The notes beneath the pieces are model-generated. The model was not told the origin of the DNA and did not search any database. It saw only the letters and a list, made by a program, of their open reading frames with translations. From Crocodylus rhombifer (Eukaryota > Chordata > Crocodylia > Crocodylidae): 64,000 bases of DNA. The stretch is taken from positions 57,961 through 121,960 of the forward strand of contig JAVSML010020805.1 in the NCBI GenBank assembly GCA_038503035.1. Reading direction: 5' to 3'. The position numbers and the translations under genes are program-made. This document shows positions 10,167 through 27,189 of this stretch, piece after piece (positions within the stretch are counted from its first letter, which is position 1; every line of letters begins with the position of its first letter).

Positions 10167-11080
10167 CCTGCCGGGGAGAGCAAGCGGGACAGGTTCTCAG
10201 CCGCCCGCGGGCACGGATCCCGCGCTTGCCGAGGTCCCAGAAGGCTGCTCGGGCGCGGACCGGGCCTGGGCCACCCGGGGCCAGAGCCCGCGCAGCCCCA
10301 CTCAGGGATTTCAAGGGACAGAGGGAACCAGCCGTACGGGGACAACCCTGGGCAGTGACAGAGCCCACCCCGGCCACAGGGAGGAGCTGGCCGGACCCAG
10401 GGGCCGGGTCCTGTCCTCGGGGCCAAGGAGGAAACGCTCGCTCCGGCCTGATCCGGCTTCCCACGCGAGATGCGGGGGCGTCTCCTGCCCGAGCACGGCC
10501 CCGCCGCGTCTCGCCCCCAGGCAAGGCCAGGGCCCAAGGCCGCAGCCACCACACAGCACGAACCCACCTGCCGCCGTCCGCGCCGCCACTGGGGGAGGCA
10601 TGTGGGGCCAGCACGGAAGGGGGCGGGGCAGTGCTCTGGGCTCAACCATTTACCAAAAAAGGGGGGGCGAAGACGGTGGGAAAGTAGACGACAAGAAAAA
10701 CCCTCCATCAAGCCTGCCCGTCCTAGCCCTGCGCCTTATGTGAACCCCACACTGCAAGGCAAAAACCCGCTATGCCCCCCCCCCCCCCCCGTTTTCCGAA
10801 ATGGTTCCGGCCCCAAGTGATTACCCAACATTTCGAACTAGGCTTCTCTGGAGCCAATCAGCGCCCGAGCTAGGCTGGGGGCGTGGCCTCTTCTCCAAGG
10901 GAAGCAACAAGGCCTCGGGCTGTGGTGTCGCCCCTCCCCCCGCCTGCAGCATCCGCATCCCCACTGCTCAGGGGCCGCGGCAGCACCCGCGAGAAGCCAG
11001 GCCTTCCCCTGGCCCCTCCCCGTACGAAGGGCTCATTCCACTCCGGCCCCAGCATCCAGCTGGAATAGCCAGTGCCTCCA
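10100..11080. promoter_or_regulatory. SELENOH: CpG-rich promoter region of SELENOH
   Basis: GC-rich sequence with many CpGs spans exon 1 and about 0.9 kb upstream. It contains a CCAAT box (GCCAATCAGCG, about 10854) and a GGGGGCGTGGCC Sp/KLF-like site just after it. A run of 16 C lies at 10775-10790. Several overlapping open frames here are composition effects. Confidence 0.6.
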
Positions 11081-11124
11081 GTCGCCCCTGCTCCTCTGCA
11101 AGCCCAGACACTGCACAACACAAA

Positions 11125-12470
11125 GGGTGGTTGTTGTCACGTTTATTACAGAGTAACTGCCGATGGAAGAGATGATGATTTCTAGAAGCATAAAGAGTGT
11201 TTGGCCTGCATCCCCCACTCCTCCCCTCCCAGCTGCTGGCTTGGGGAAAGGAGGGCTCTGCTGCCATGCACAACCCAGGGGCTGTGCCACCCGCTCTAAG
11301 GACAGAGCCCCTCCGCCCACATCCTAAGCCAATGGCTGTTCGCAGTCACTCTCACAACTACCCCTGTGGCCAGCTACTGCGTCCAAGGAACTGATCCATG
11401 GGGACTTGATTTAAACCAAAAACTGCTAGACACAGGGACAAGAGCAGGTAAACAGGAGTGAGCTCTGCCCTCCTCTTCCAGAGGAAGGGAAGGGGGGCAG
11501 AAACCCCTGGGCCAGAAGGCAGGCAATCCTCCCTCAGGAGTCTTCCAGAGCAGCAAAGCCCAGTTCCCATCATTCCTTGGCATGGATGAGCAAGCTGGTC
11601 ACCTACATGCTGCTCTGTCTCGCTACAGTGCCCAGAGCCCTGCTTTTCCCCAATAAGCAACATAGACAGCTCTCCCTAGCAGTGCCACATGAAACCAAGA
11701 GCCTGGGGATTAGAAGAGCTGATTTGAAGGGGGGGGGGGGGAAGGGGAGAATATACTCTGATAGGGCTCCCTCTAGGCAACAGGCCAACCCCCAACCCCC
11801 CAGCACAGTACGCTGCAGCAAGGGGGGAAGGAGGCTGTGAGGCCTACTAAGCCACACTAACCAGGGTACATCTGAAACAACCTTTACCCCCTCAACCATG
11901 ATCCAAATTGAGAGAAAAGATCTTTAGCCAGGGCATATTGGACTAAACACAGGGTAGACCAGAAAGGCATCTTCCTCCCTCAATCTATACCAGCTCAAAC
12001 GCAATCTGGAGCATGGGAGTCTAGGGAGAATCAACCCTCTACCCCCAAGCCAAATTGGTTTAGATGTCAAAGTAGAATCTCCCTTCTGGACTACAATGAC
12101 ATGGCTTGATTAAATATGGGCAGTGCTTAGCCCTAGCAGAGCCATCACTTCTCACGCCTTGCAGCTTGTTGGTAGCCATCACCAGTTCCTGGGGCTCAGT
12201 GACCCTCCTTCCCTTTCTGCCATTCCCATGGGGGCACCCTGTCCCAGGAAAGGAAAGAGTAGAGATGCAGAGATGTGACTAGTCCCACATATCACAGGGT
12301 GCATGTGTGTGTGTGTGGGGGGGTGAGGATGGCGGGGTGGCATGACCCATCATCACGCAGCTTCCACTAGTTATGCTGGGGCACCGGCCCCCAGCTGGGC
12401 CTCGCTGGGCACTGCTGCAGCACAAACAAAAGGGGAAGGAGGGGGTTATCTGGAAAGGGTAGGAAAGGCT
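11125..12470 (-). other. TMX2: TMX2 3' UTR
   Basis: About 1.35 kb from the stop to the AATAAA at 11147-11142 on the minus strand. It contains a 13-base G run (plus strand, 11729-11741) and a short (GT)n at about 12304-12318. No other gene is seen. Confidence 0.6.
11142..11147 (-). terminator. TMX2: Poly(A) signal AATAAA, TMX2
   Basis: TTTATT on plus, followed on the minus strand by a GT-rich stretch (GTGACAACAACC...TTTGTGTTGTG). It lies about 1 kb upstream of the SELENOH start. Confidence 0.6.
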
Positions 12471-18604
<6,134 letters not shown>

Positions 18605-19017
18605 CTTCACCTCCGCTGGGGCGCCGGGGCGGGGGGGGGCGCGAGACGGGTTGCGGGACCACGCATTGGCCAGCGCTGCCGCCAGTCACTTGCCATCCCT
18701 CCTCCTATTGGGTAGCGCGGGCTCGGGGCGGTGGGACTTCTGTCAGGGGACGAATTGGGTGCTGGGCCACGAGTGGCGTCATCAAGACGCGCCAGAGAAG
18801 CACCAGTAGGATCCCCGCAGGGGGTAGAGCCGAAGCAGCTACACGCCCCATGTGAGGGGTAGGACGCAGGCGCAGGTGCAACCAGCGAGCAGGCGCGAGG
18901 CGGGGCTTGGGCAGCGCTTATCCAGTCACGGAGGGTATGGGGCTGCCCGCCCTCTAATGGGCAGAACCCCGAGCTGCTGGGCCAATGGGAGGAGACCGCG
19001 CGGGGCAGGCTGGGATG
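18605..19017. promoter_or_regulatory. Bidirectional CpG-rich promoter of TMX2 and MED19
   Basis: The start codons of TMX2 (minus) and MED19 (plus) are 413 bp apart. The interval is GC- and CpG-rich with no TATA box. CCAAT boxes lie at 18665-18669 and 18707-18711 (ATTGG on plus) and at 18982-18986 (CCAAT). The CpG-rich zone extends from about 18250 to 19640, through both first exons. Head-to-head TMX2/MED19 is also the human arrangement. Confidence 0.75.
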
Positions 19018-19219
19018 ATGGAGAATTTCTCGGCGCTCTTCGGCGGAGCCGAGCCGCAGCCTCCCGCCACGGCCGCTGCGCTGGGCTTCGGGCCGGGGAA
19101 GCCGGCAGGGCCCGGGAGTGCGCCTCCCCCAGCTGCCGCGGCGCCGCAGAGCGGAGAAGACCCATCCCGCAAGACCGCGGCCTCCAGCGGCCCCTTCTAT
19201 CTGATGCGCGAGCTCCCAG
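19018..19219 (+). CDS. MED19: MED19 coding exon 1
   Basis: Encodes residues 1-67 and one base of the next codon, ending FYLMRELPG. Donor CCAG|GTAGCG. The Ala/Pro segment is shorter than the poly-Pro of human. Confidence 0.9.
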
Positions 19220-21499
19220 GTAGCGGGCGGGCTCGCGGCAGGTAGCCAATCTGGGGCTGCCAGGCGGGCTGAGGCGCGGCAGCCAATCGGAACGCCCCGC
19301 TGGTTGGCTGGGCAGGCCGGCCGGCCTATCGCCGCATCCAGCGGCGGTTTCGTCCACGGGGTGGGGCGCTCCTTGCGTGAGGGGGGGCGGGCGTGCTGTA
19401 TATTGTGTGACTGACAGCTCTGGCAGCCAGTGACCGATGAGGAGGGCGTGTGGGTGGGGAAAACAGCCTCCTACCCAATGGGAGGACGCGCCACTGGGGT
19501 CCTTCCTTGGGAGGGGGCGGTTCCTGCGGACTTGGGTCTGGTGCCGGGTTTCCCGGGCGGCCGTCGCCTGCCCCGGTGGGCCGCATGGGCTGGGGACTGG
19601 GTCTGTCCGGCCTCGCCCCGGCTGTGACGGGCACCCTCTCCCCACAGGCAACACGGAGCTGACAGGCAGCACCAACCTAATCACGCACTACAACCTGGAG
19701 CATGCCTACAACAAGTTCTGTGGCAAGAAGGTGAAGGAGAAGCTGAGCAACTTCCTGCCCGACCTGCCGGGGATGATCGATCTGCCCGGCTCGCACGACA
19801 ACAGCAGCCTGCGCTCCCTCATTGAGAAGCCGCCCATCTGCAGCAGTTCCTTCACCCCCCCTCACTGGCACCATGCTAACGGGCTTCCGCCTGCACGCCG
19901 GCCCGGTGAGCTGCCTTGGCCCGGGTGGGGGTGGACGTGTGGCTGGGGAGTGGGGCTGGGAGAGTGATGTGGGCTTGTCCTGTCCCATCCTGTGGGAGCA
20001 TGAACTCCCTGAGCTGACCGGGTCCTGGTGTCTCCTCAGTTGCCAGAGCAGTGCCGCCTGATGCACATCCAGCCACCCAAGAAGAAAAACAAACACAAAC
20101 ACAAGCAAAGCCGCACTCAGGATCCTGTGCCCCCAGGTAAGGGCTGCAGCCCACAACCCCACCTGCCTGTGTGAGAAAGCAGCAGCCCATCCACCCCAGT
20201 TGTCTCCTGAAAAGGTCAGGCTCTGCCTGGAGAGGTAACTAGCCTGTCGAACCTCAGACTGTGGCTCTTCTTGCAGAAACCCCTTCAGACTCTGACCACA
20301 AGAAGAAGAAGAAGAAAAAGGAGGAGGATCCAGAGCGGAAGAGGAAGAAGAAAGAGAAGAAGAAAAAAAAGGTGAGTGGCAAACTAAGAGAGGGGCTGGG
20401 GGTGCACTAGCTTCACTCCACATGTCTGTGCCCAGCTATGCTTGCCATGCTGGGGTGGGACAGAGCTACAGATCTGTCTAGCCTAGTGATTCTCAACCAG
20501 GATGCTGTGACAACCTTTTGCAGGGTGCTGCTGGGAGAGAAGAGATGAGTATGAGCTCTTCTCTTCTAACTATTCCTCTGCCTTCTCTTGCCCCTGCCCC
20601 AACACTCACTGCCAGCTGCTCCTCTTTCTTTGCAAGCCACTAAAATAAACAAGATGGCTTTTGAAAAGGGGTGTTGCTCAATTCAGAGTTGTGGAAGGGT
20701 GCCTTGAGCCTAAAAACGTTGAGGACAATTAGTCTAGCCCCTTCCCTATGACCTGTTTTGCTCGGGAGTCTCTGTTCTGGCATAAAGCCCCTTTGCAGGG
20801 GTCTGACTTAAAGGCTGAGGAGGCTCCAGGGAGAAACAATGTTTCCCATCTGGATCTGGCTGAAAATAAACTCCTTCCTTTCCTCATTCCTCTGCACAAA
20901 TGGAAGCACAAAAAACCCAACAAACTGAATTAGAAAATGCGGCTGTGGGCAGTGAAGAGAAGAATTCATTTCTGGCTGCCTCATATTTCCATTCTACTCT
21001 TCATTTTCCATACACCCTGGTCTCCTGTTGTGAGGAAGCAGCAGTGCATCCTGGGAACTGTAGTCTTGCCAGAGGCCCTATAGTGGGGTAGGAACATGGG
21101 CTGTATTTCCATGGCTTCCTATAGGGCCCTGCAGCAGCATTTTCAAATGTCTCTTTTTCCCTAACCCTCAAGTGTTTTCCATCAAAGTGAACTTAGAAAC
21201 TTCCCTTGGAAACCCCATACTTCATGGGGAGAACTTGAGTTATAATTCCAGTTTTTAATGGGAAGACTGCTTGGGTCCCTTCTGACCCTACCAACTATGA
21301 AATTATGACTGTTTTTAAAGGAAAAAAACCTTCAGCTTCAGAGCTAAGCCATCATAGTTCATTGGTAACCTGTACAGTCTCACTGTGGATTCTCAGGGAA
21401 GGGTGTCTGTGTCTTGTCTGTCCTTCCTAGAACCGTCACAGCCCAGAGCACCCAGGAGTGGGGAGCTCGCAAGCCAGCAGCAGCAGCAGCCTCCGGTGA
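19018..21499 (+). CDS. MED19: Mediator complex subunit 19 (five coding exons, 1-nt frame break)
   Basis: Exons 19018-19219, 19648-19905, 20040-20136, 20277-20371 and 21431-21499. They encode MENFSALFGG, an Ala/Pro-rich segment, GPFYLMRELPG, the MED19 core (ELTGSTNLITHYNLEHAYNK, KEKLSNFLPDLPGMIDLPGS, SLRSLIEKPP, LTGTMLTGFRLHAGP, LPEQCRLMHIQPPKKK) and a Lys-rich nuclear tail ending SSQASSSSSLR; about 239 residues against 244 in human. MED19 is a Mediator middle/head subunit that links Mediator to RNA polymerase II and to the REST co-repressor. Exon 2 has a run of seven C at 19855-19861; one C too many shifts the frame between SSSFTP and LTGTML, and all downstream exons fit only if that base is ignored. 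An assembly error is likeliest. A second ATG three bases upstream (19015) is possible; 19018 has A at -3 and G at +4 and matches human. Confidence 0.93.
19648..19905 (+). CDS. MED19: MED19 coding exon 2 with one extra base
   Basis: Acceptor CCCACAG, donor CCG|GTGAGC. The reading frame is that of NTELTGSTNL up to 19854 and shifts by one at the C7 run 19855-19861. The length of 258 nt is one base more than needed to keep frame with exon 3. Confidence 0.9.
20040..20136 (+). CDS. MED19: MED19 coding exon 3
   Basis: Encodes LPEQCRLMHIQPPKKKNKHK and HKQSRTQDPVPP. Acceptor TCTCCTCAG, donor CCAG|GTAAGG. Confidence 0.93.
20277..20371 (+). CDS. MED19: MED19 coding exon 4
   Basis: Encodes ETPSDSDH then a Lys/Arg/Glu tract (nuclear localisation and nucleic-acid contacts). 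Acceptor CTTCTTGCAG, donor AAG|GTGAGT. Confidence 0.93.
20484..20731. mobile_element. Non-autonomous hAT element in MED19 intron 4
   Basis: A 248-bp element with ends TAGTGATTCTCAACC and, inverted, TAATTGTCCTCAACG. It is flanked by a perfect 8-bp duplication GTCTAGCC at 20476-20483 and 20732-20739. Confidence 0.8.
21431..21499 (+). CDS. MED19: MED19 coding exon 5 (terminal)
   Basis: Encodes NRHSPEHPGVGSSQASSSSS and LR, then TGA. Acceptor TCCTTCCTAG. The end matches human closely. Confidence 0.93.
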   Translation, partial: NRHSPEHPGVGSSQASSSSSLR

Positions 21500-21775
21500 G
21501 GGCAGGCATGACCCCGGTGCTAAAGTGGCTCTGGGAAGATGCCTGCTGCAGATGTGGGTGACTGGGAGAACAGCCCTGGAGGCAACACTGACTGAACTCT
21601 TCTCCCAAAGTGGCTTGTTGGGAGGCACTTGGGCTGCCCTGGCTGGGGGCACAGACTGTCCAGACAAGCCTGCTGGGAGCACGGACTGAAATGGAGATGG
21701 TACACAAGCTGCTGCCCTGACCCAGAGCCAGGCCCAACTTTTTCCTTTTTTATTAAATACTCCTGACTGAGTCAG
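21500..21775 (+). other. MED19: MED19 3' UTR
   Basis: About 275 nt between the stop and a TATTAAATAC-type signal, followed by a GT/T-rich stretch. Confidence 0.6.
21752..21757 (+). terminator. MED19: Poly(A) signal ATTAAA, MED19
   Basis: ATTAAA after a T-rich stretch, with GTCAGGTGCTTTCTCC downstream. It is the variant, not the canonical, hexamer. Confidence 0.5.
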
Positions 21776-24338
21776 GTGCTTTCTCCTTTTTATTCATGTT
21801 TTAATTAAATCTCTGCTTGGAAGAGGCTCAGGGCCATGTCTGACAGTGGGCTGAGCCCTGCTGCTATCTGATCTGCAGGACCAGGATATGTCGGCAGGGG
21901 CAGGCAAACCACCTCTCTGGTTGAGACTGCTAGGGGACCCTGCAGTGGAGCACTGGGGACAGCAGGGGTGGTGGTGTCTCTCCTGCAAGGCCTTCGGTGT
22001 CCCTCATGCATTTCTCCTATCTTCTCCCTGGCCCCACCCATCTTTTGTGTGGGGAAAGTGTATAAAGCAGAGCCTGTCTGTGGTTGGGACAGAGTAACTT
22101 CCTTCCGTGGCAGGCTGCTTCCCCACAGGTTTCCTCAGAAGAGCCTCAGCCACAAAGCCAAGCGAGGCTGAGGCACACTGTACCTCAGACCTGAGTCTTG
22201 TGCTGCTGCTGCTCAAGGGAAAGGAAGCCTATGCTTGAGTGAGTTGCTCCTGTCTCAGCTGGCAATGCACCTGCCCCATTGCTGAAGCATGCAGCTTCCA
22301 GCCACCTGCCTGCCTCTGGACTCCCTTTGTTCCCTGCTACACTGAGCCATTCAGCTGTTTCTCTGAATTGGAGAGTGACTTTTGAGGGTCTGGCTCCCCT
22401 GAACCATATCTTTGTATGCCTCCATTGTGGCTGTGTACCTTCAGCACTGTAGGGGATGTGTGGCAGGAAAAGCCCAATAGTATCCACAAGCATAACTTGC
22501 TGGAGCTCTCCTGGCTCGAGCTTTCCATCTCTGGGCATGTGGCTGGCAGCATTAGTGCCTGCTGTTTCCACAGCTACTCTGCCTTTCTCCAGCTTTTGCT
22601 GTTTCTAGTCCTTCCCCCCACCCACCCATTTTTGGAGAGAGAAGCCAGGGAGAAACCAGGAGTAGCTCCCTTCTGGCAAGGGCCATCCTTATGCCTGAAG
22701 GGGAGAGAGCAAGTAGCCTCCATTTTGTTCCCATGCCACATGCACAACATCTCATTACATGGGACTTCTTCAGGGATCAGAGCCCTCTTTGGGAGGACAG
22801 AAGACTAGGTCAGCTTTGGGGCTGACCCACTGCAGTATTTGGATCAGGAGAGAGGAGGGTAGGGATGGTATTGGAGGCCAAGCTGAAAATTGGGGCCTGT
22901 GAGCACCCCGGATCCCATTTCTGCAGGCTAGCCTGCCTGTCTCAGGTTTTTCTGGGAACGGGCTGCAGCCTGCACCCAGGCTGAAGTGAGGACACAGCTG
23001 TCCAGGCACTAGAGGGCAGCTGGAGAACTCTGCCTCTGCTGTGGTTCTTGAGCCCCCCCTGCTCAGAACGTGCAGGGCTTTGCCCTGGAAATTCACACAG
23101 CTCAGAGGCTGAGAACATGCTGCTCACTCTGCACCCAGCATGGGCCTAAAGGCTGATGTTCTTGTGGGTGTGAAGGAAGGCTGTGCTGGCCCAGAGGACT
23201 TGCACTAGGGACTTGCTGCAAGTCACTCGTGAGCTGGAGCTGAAGTCTAGTATAAGACCCAGGAGTCCTGACACTAGGCCTTAGAGGTTGAATGCTGCTC
23301 TGGCCTGGCCAAGGAGGAACTGAAAGATGGCGGTACTCAGCCTCAGATGTCTCCTGTATTGAAACTGCTTCCTCTACCTCTTTCCCCATGTCACCTAGTC
23401 CCATAGTCCCCTTCCCCAGTTCCCTCCTACCTGGGTTGCTCCAAAGGTCCTAATCCATGCCTTACTCAAGTAGGTTGGGGGGATAGCGCAGGCCTCAGCA
23501 GAGCTGGGTTGCGACAGCCAGCTGAGGAGCAGTAGGCTGTAGCAGGTACTTACAGGTAGGGTTAGTGAGGTGGACAGAAAGCCAGCCTTGATGCTACTGC
23601 TTAGCAGGACTCCCATCCATTCCCTCACAACATCCTGGATGCGCAGGCATCTCTGCTCCCAGTAGCTCATAGAGTACCTAGTCATTTCTGTTCTTGATAC
23701 TTTGGGCAAAGGTACAGGGCACAGTCACCACCAGAGAGTATGTCTGCCTTCTAAACCAGCTGCAGCCACCCACTTTGTTTCTTGGGCAGAGGGTGTGCAA
23801 GTGCAGGGGATCAGAGCCTGAATGTGTCACTGTCACTCATGGTGGCCTTGAGCAAGTCACATTGAGCCTGCATTCTCCTCCCTGGGTGGAGGAAGAAACA
23901 GTTGTGTTCCTTTTCGTCAGCTATGAGCCTTGCTCACTATCATTCTAGCCCCATTCCTTCCTTGTTATTTGTATTTCCTTCAGCTGCAGCAGTTTTGCTC
24001 TTACCAAAGTTAAGTTTCACTTCTGTCTTGCCCACAGCTCAGTCACAATATTTGCTTGGAAAGTAGTTGGGTATGGCCATTGGCTTTAATATGCTATTGA
24101 AACAATGCAATTGGCTTTTATAAGAAGCTGTTGTACATACAGTAAACCTGAGCCTGACCTTCAGCTTATGAATCTGCTTGTACATTCTAACTATCCTAGT
24201 CTTGGAGGCAAAAGTTTATACTGCCACTGTGAAGGAAGACTAAAGGGGGAAAGGGAAGCTGAGGTCCTGATAAATTCCTGCTACAAATGAGAATTGACAA
24301 GGAATGTTGTGCCCATGATGGTCTAGGAAATATGTGAG

Positions 24339-24492
24339 ATTTTGTGAATGATCTTTTATTGGACCAACTGCCTGGTGGGGATAAACTTAGGCAAGCTTTC
24401 AGATGTTGCAGTACCCTTTCTTCTTTGGAAGCTTGTCTAAGTCTATCCCCACAATGCACTTGGGCCAATAAAAGATATTGCCCACGCAAATC
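24339..24492. mobile_element. Palindromic MITE-like element
   Basis: The two halves are inverted copies: GGGGATAAACTTAGGCAAGC at 24378 onward mirrors GGGGATAGACTTAGACAAGC on the opposite strand, and ATCTTTTATTGG lies at both outer ends. It shares the ATCTTTTATTG..CCAA words with the element at 54825-54969. Confidence 0.7.
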
Positions 24493-26120
24493 CTTCCCCG
24501 TTGACAAGGAAACAATTCTTTGTGTGATCCAGGCTGCCTCATCACAGCTGCAAATAAAGTTGTGGCTTACAGTGACTAGGCCTGCATCTCTGAATTGAGT
24601 GCGTGGCCCAGAGGCTCATCAGACATGACATGCACACTTGCTGCCCCAAAGAGAGCAGCAATAGAGGAAGAAGTTAAGTGGGTCTATTTTTTTAATCTCT
24701 AAAGTTAATTTCAGGGTGTTCTGCCTTTTCTTATATGGTCAAGCCGTTTTGATGGGCTGCTCCCAGTGTGTGATTGCTCTATGGGGTTGTTTTAGTAGTT
24801 AGCCAGATGACTAACATAAGTCCAATTACTGGGCGGATAGAGCCTTCACTGGATGGCTGATACTACCCATTGGACAGTCTGCAAGCTTCAGGTGAGCCTT
24901 TCACCAGAGATGACAGATCTTTTGACCAGAGATGAGAGATCATCTTTTGAAGCCCCTCATGGAGCTTCCAGAAGCTTTGCGAAGACTGCATTCATAGCAC
25001 CTTTACATTAGGGCTGAGAGCCAATAGGAATCAAATGACAATGCATTGAACAGGTTAGGCAGGGATATCTTCTGTTACTTCATGGAAATAGCCTGCAAGA
25101 GGGGTCTTAATGTCTCTCCTTAGGAGTAACCCTTTGGGAAATGTCACAGTAGAAAGCAAAGTACCCCGGAGAGATATGCCACAAGACGGAAGCTGGATTC
25201 CTTGTTTCTGACCATTTCGAAGGAGTTGGGAGGTGTGGGGGCAGATTACTGCTGAGAGCTATTAATGGTTTTTGCTGAACAGTGTTTCCCAAACCAGATG
25301 AGAGAGTGCACGAGAACTGGACTGACGAGAAAACCCATCTGTGTATCTTAGTTCAGTTCCTGTGACTGCAATTACATTCTGGCTAAGACTGAAAGCCTCA
25401 CAAGTCACTTCTTGAAGGAAATATGCCAACAGACACTGATCCTGGCTCAGGATGCCCTGGTTTGCGGAGGCCCCTCAGGCTGAGGGAACAGACCATGGCC
25501 ATAACAAAATGGAAGAGGATCTAGCTTTGTTATCGTGGTAGCTTTGAAGACTCCATGATCCGCTGCTCCAAAGATTTGCTAGGGATCCAGCTACCAGGAG
25601 AAATGTGCGGAAGCCTCACTACTTTGTAGGGGAATAAGCACTGCCAAACAAAAGCTATGTTCAGAGGCATATCAGACAGTACCAGCATGGAGTGATCTGC
25701 CGGAGACCAACCTGCTTTACCAGCCCTTTCATGGGGGCAATACTTGGGGGAGAGGGGGAGGAGGAGGGAGGTTTGCCAGTTGGCAGGGTATATCCCCAGC
25801 ATGGCTTTTTCTCCCTCAGGTCAAGCGGCTGTGGGGGTGAATTAAGTTTTAGTCCTCCACCTCCATCACTTCTCCACATGAGAACCTGCCCCTCCCCTAC
25901 CATCTATGTGAAATGCCCTAGTACTAGGGTTGATTTGGGAATCCCAAAGTCCTGACAAGATCTACCTGACATCATTTTGATTCTTGTAGACTCTGGTCCC
26001 TCCATGGGTTGGGGCTCCCACTCTTCTCTCCAGGATGAGTGCACCCTGGCCTCTCCTAGTGGCAGTTCTGAGATCTCAAGTTCTCCCATGGCAATGCATC
26101 TCCAGAAGATTTTTCTAGAA

Positions 26121-26252
26121 CAGGGCTTGGCAACCTATAGCATCAGTATCAGTACTTTGTAGGCAACAAGGGGAGCAGTGGTGCCAGCAGCCCACCTTTA
26201 GAACCAGCTGTGTTAATTTAGCCCATCACTCCTGACAGGTTGCTGATCCTTT
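26121..26252. mobile_element. Short hAT element, first of an adjacent pair
   Basis: A 132-bp element. The left end CAGGGCTTGGCAACCT and inverted right end AAAGGATCAGCAACCT share GCAACCT and flanking positions. It is bounded by 8-mers TTCTAGAA (26113-26120) and GTCTAGAG (26253-26260), 6 of 8 matching. Confidence 0.65.
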
Positions 26253-26260
26253 GTCTAGAG

Positions 26261-26447
26261 CAGGGGTAGGCTATTATTTCGGGTGGAGGGCTGCTTACTG
26301 AGTTTTGGCAAACCATCAAGGGCCACATGACAGGCAGCCAAGGGCAGATAAATATTAATTTTCTAAATTTTTTAGGGGCCCTGCAGGCTGGATAGAATGG
26401 CCTGGGAGGCCAGATCCAGCTCACAAGTCGCATTTTGCCTACCCCTG
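26261..26447 (+). mobile_element. Non-autonomous hAT element, second of an adjacent pair
   Basis: A 187-bp element with ends CAGGGGTAGGCTATTA and, inverted, CAGGGGTAGGCAAAAT. Target duplications are GTCTAGAG (26253-26260) and GTCTAGAA (26448-26455). It belongs to the same family as 16768-16935. Confidence 0.88.
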
Positions 26448-27189
26448 GTCTAGAAGCATTAGGCTAAAGCTATGAATAAAGGAGATTTGAATGACTGCAG
26501 CCACCTACTATTGGGACAAAATCTTTTTAATCCTTCCAAAATGCTGTTGGCCTGATAAAAAAGAACCATTTTGTGCAGACAGATGCTATAAGACTGTAAG
26601 TAGATTTCAAAGTACAATGCTACTTCAGTGGCTCCTCTTACAGCAGTATCCTTGCATGGGACTAATGTCCTCAGCTCACTCAAGTCAAATAGACTATTCA
26701 TGCATCTTTATGCCAGGTAACTTGCCAAATGACACAGGAACCTTATGATCACATCAGAAATAAGACTCCAATCTTCTTAGGGCAATTCCTCCCTATGCAA
26801 AGCTGTACCCTTTTTACAAAAATGTGATTTCCTAAAACCACTTCCAGATTTGCTTGGAACTAAGAGGATGTTTCTGCAGTCAGAACCCACTTCAAGTGGG
26901 CACAGGGTTTTGTTTTTTTACATTACTTCATTTCTAAACCTTCAGTGAAAAATGTCTTTTGTTCAATTGCAGCTGAAATGTAGCTTAACCTCCATATCAA
27001 GAATATGCTTTGGATGAGGCAAGGCCAGAAGTTTCCAAGTCATTCCCTTTTGCTATGGAGATTTATACTCCAATACGTCCAATGCCTCTTTATGGTGATT
27101 AACATCAAGTGTGGTTGATTGGGCAAGTAGCTGGCTATTTTGTACAAAGGTAGGGTTCTTTTTATAGTTAAAACTAATCTTTTCACTCA

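Noticed and set aside
9964..10743. Long open frames on both strands (up to 259 codons) over the SELENOH promoter
   Set aside because: High GC makes stops rare here. They overlap SELENOH exon 1 in other frames, are Pro/Arg/Gly-rich and show no domain.
18985..19017. In-frame upstream ATG that would extend MED19 by eleven residues
   Set aside because: The ATG overlaps a CCAAT box, the extra residues have no counterpart in human MED19, and the ATG at 19018 has a better context.
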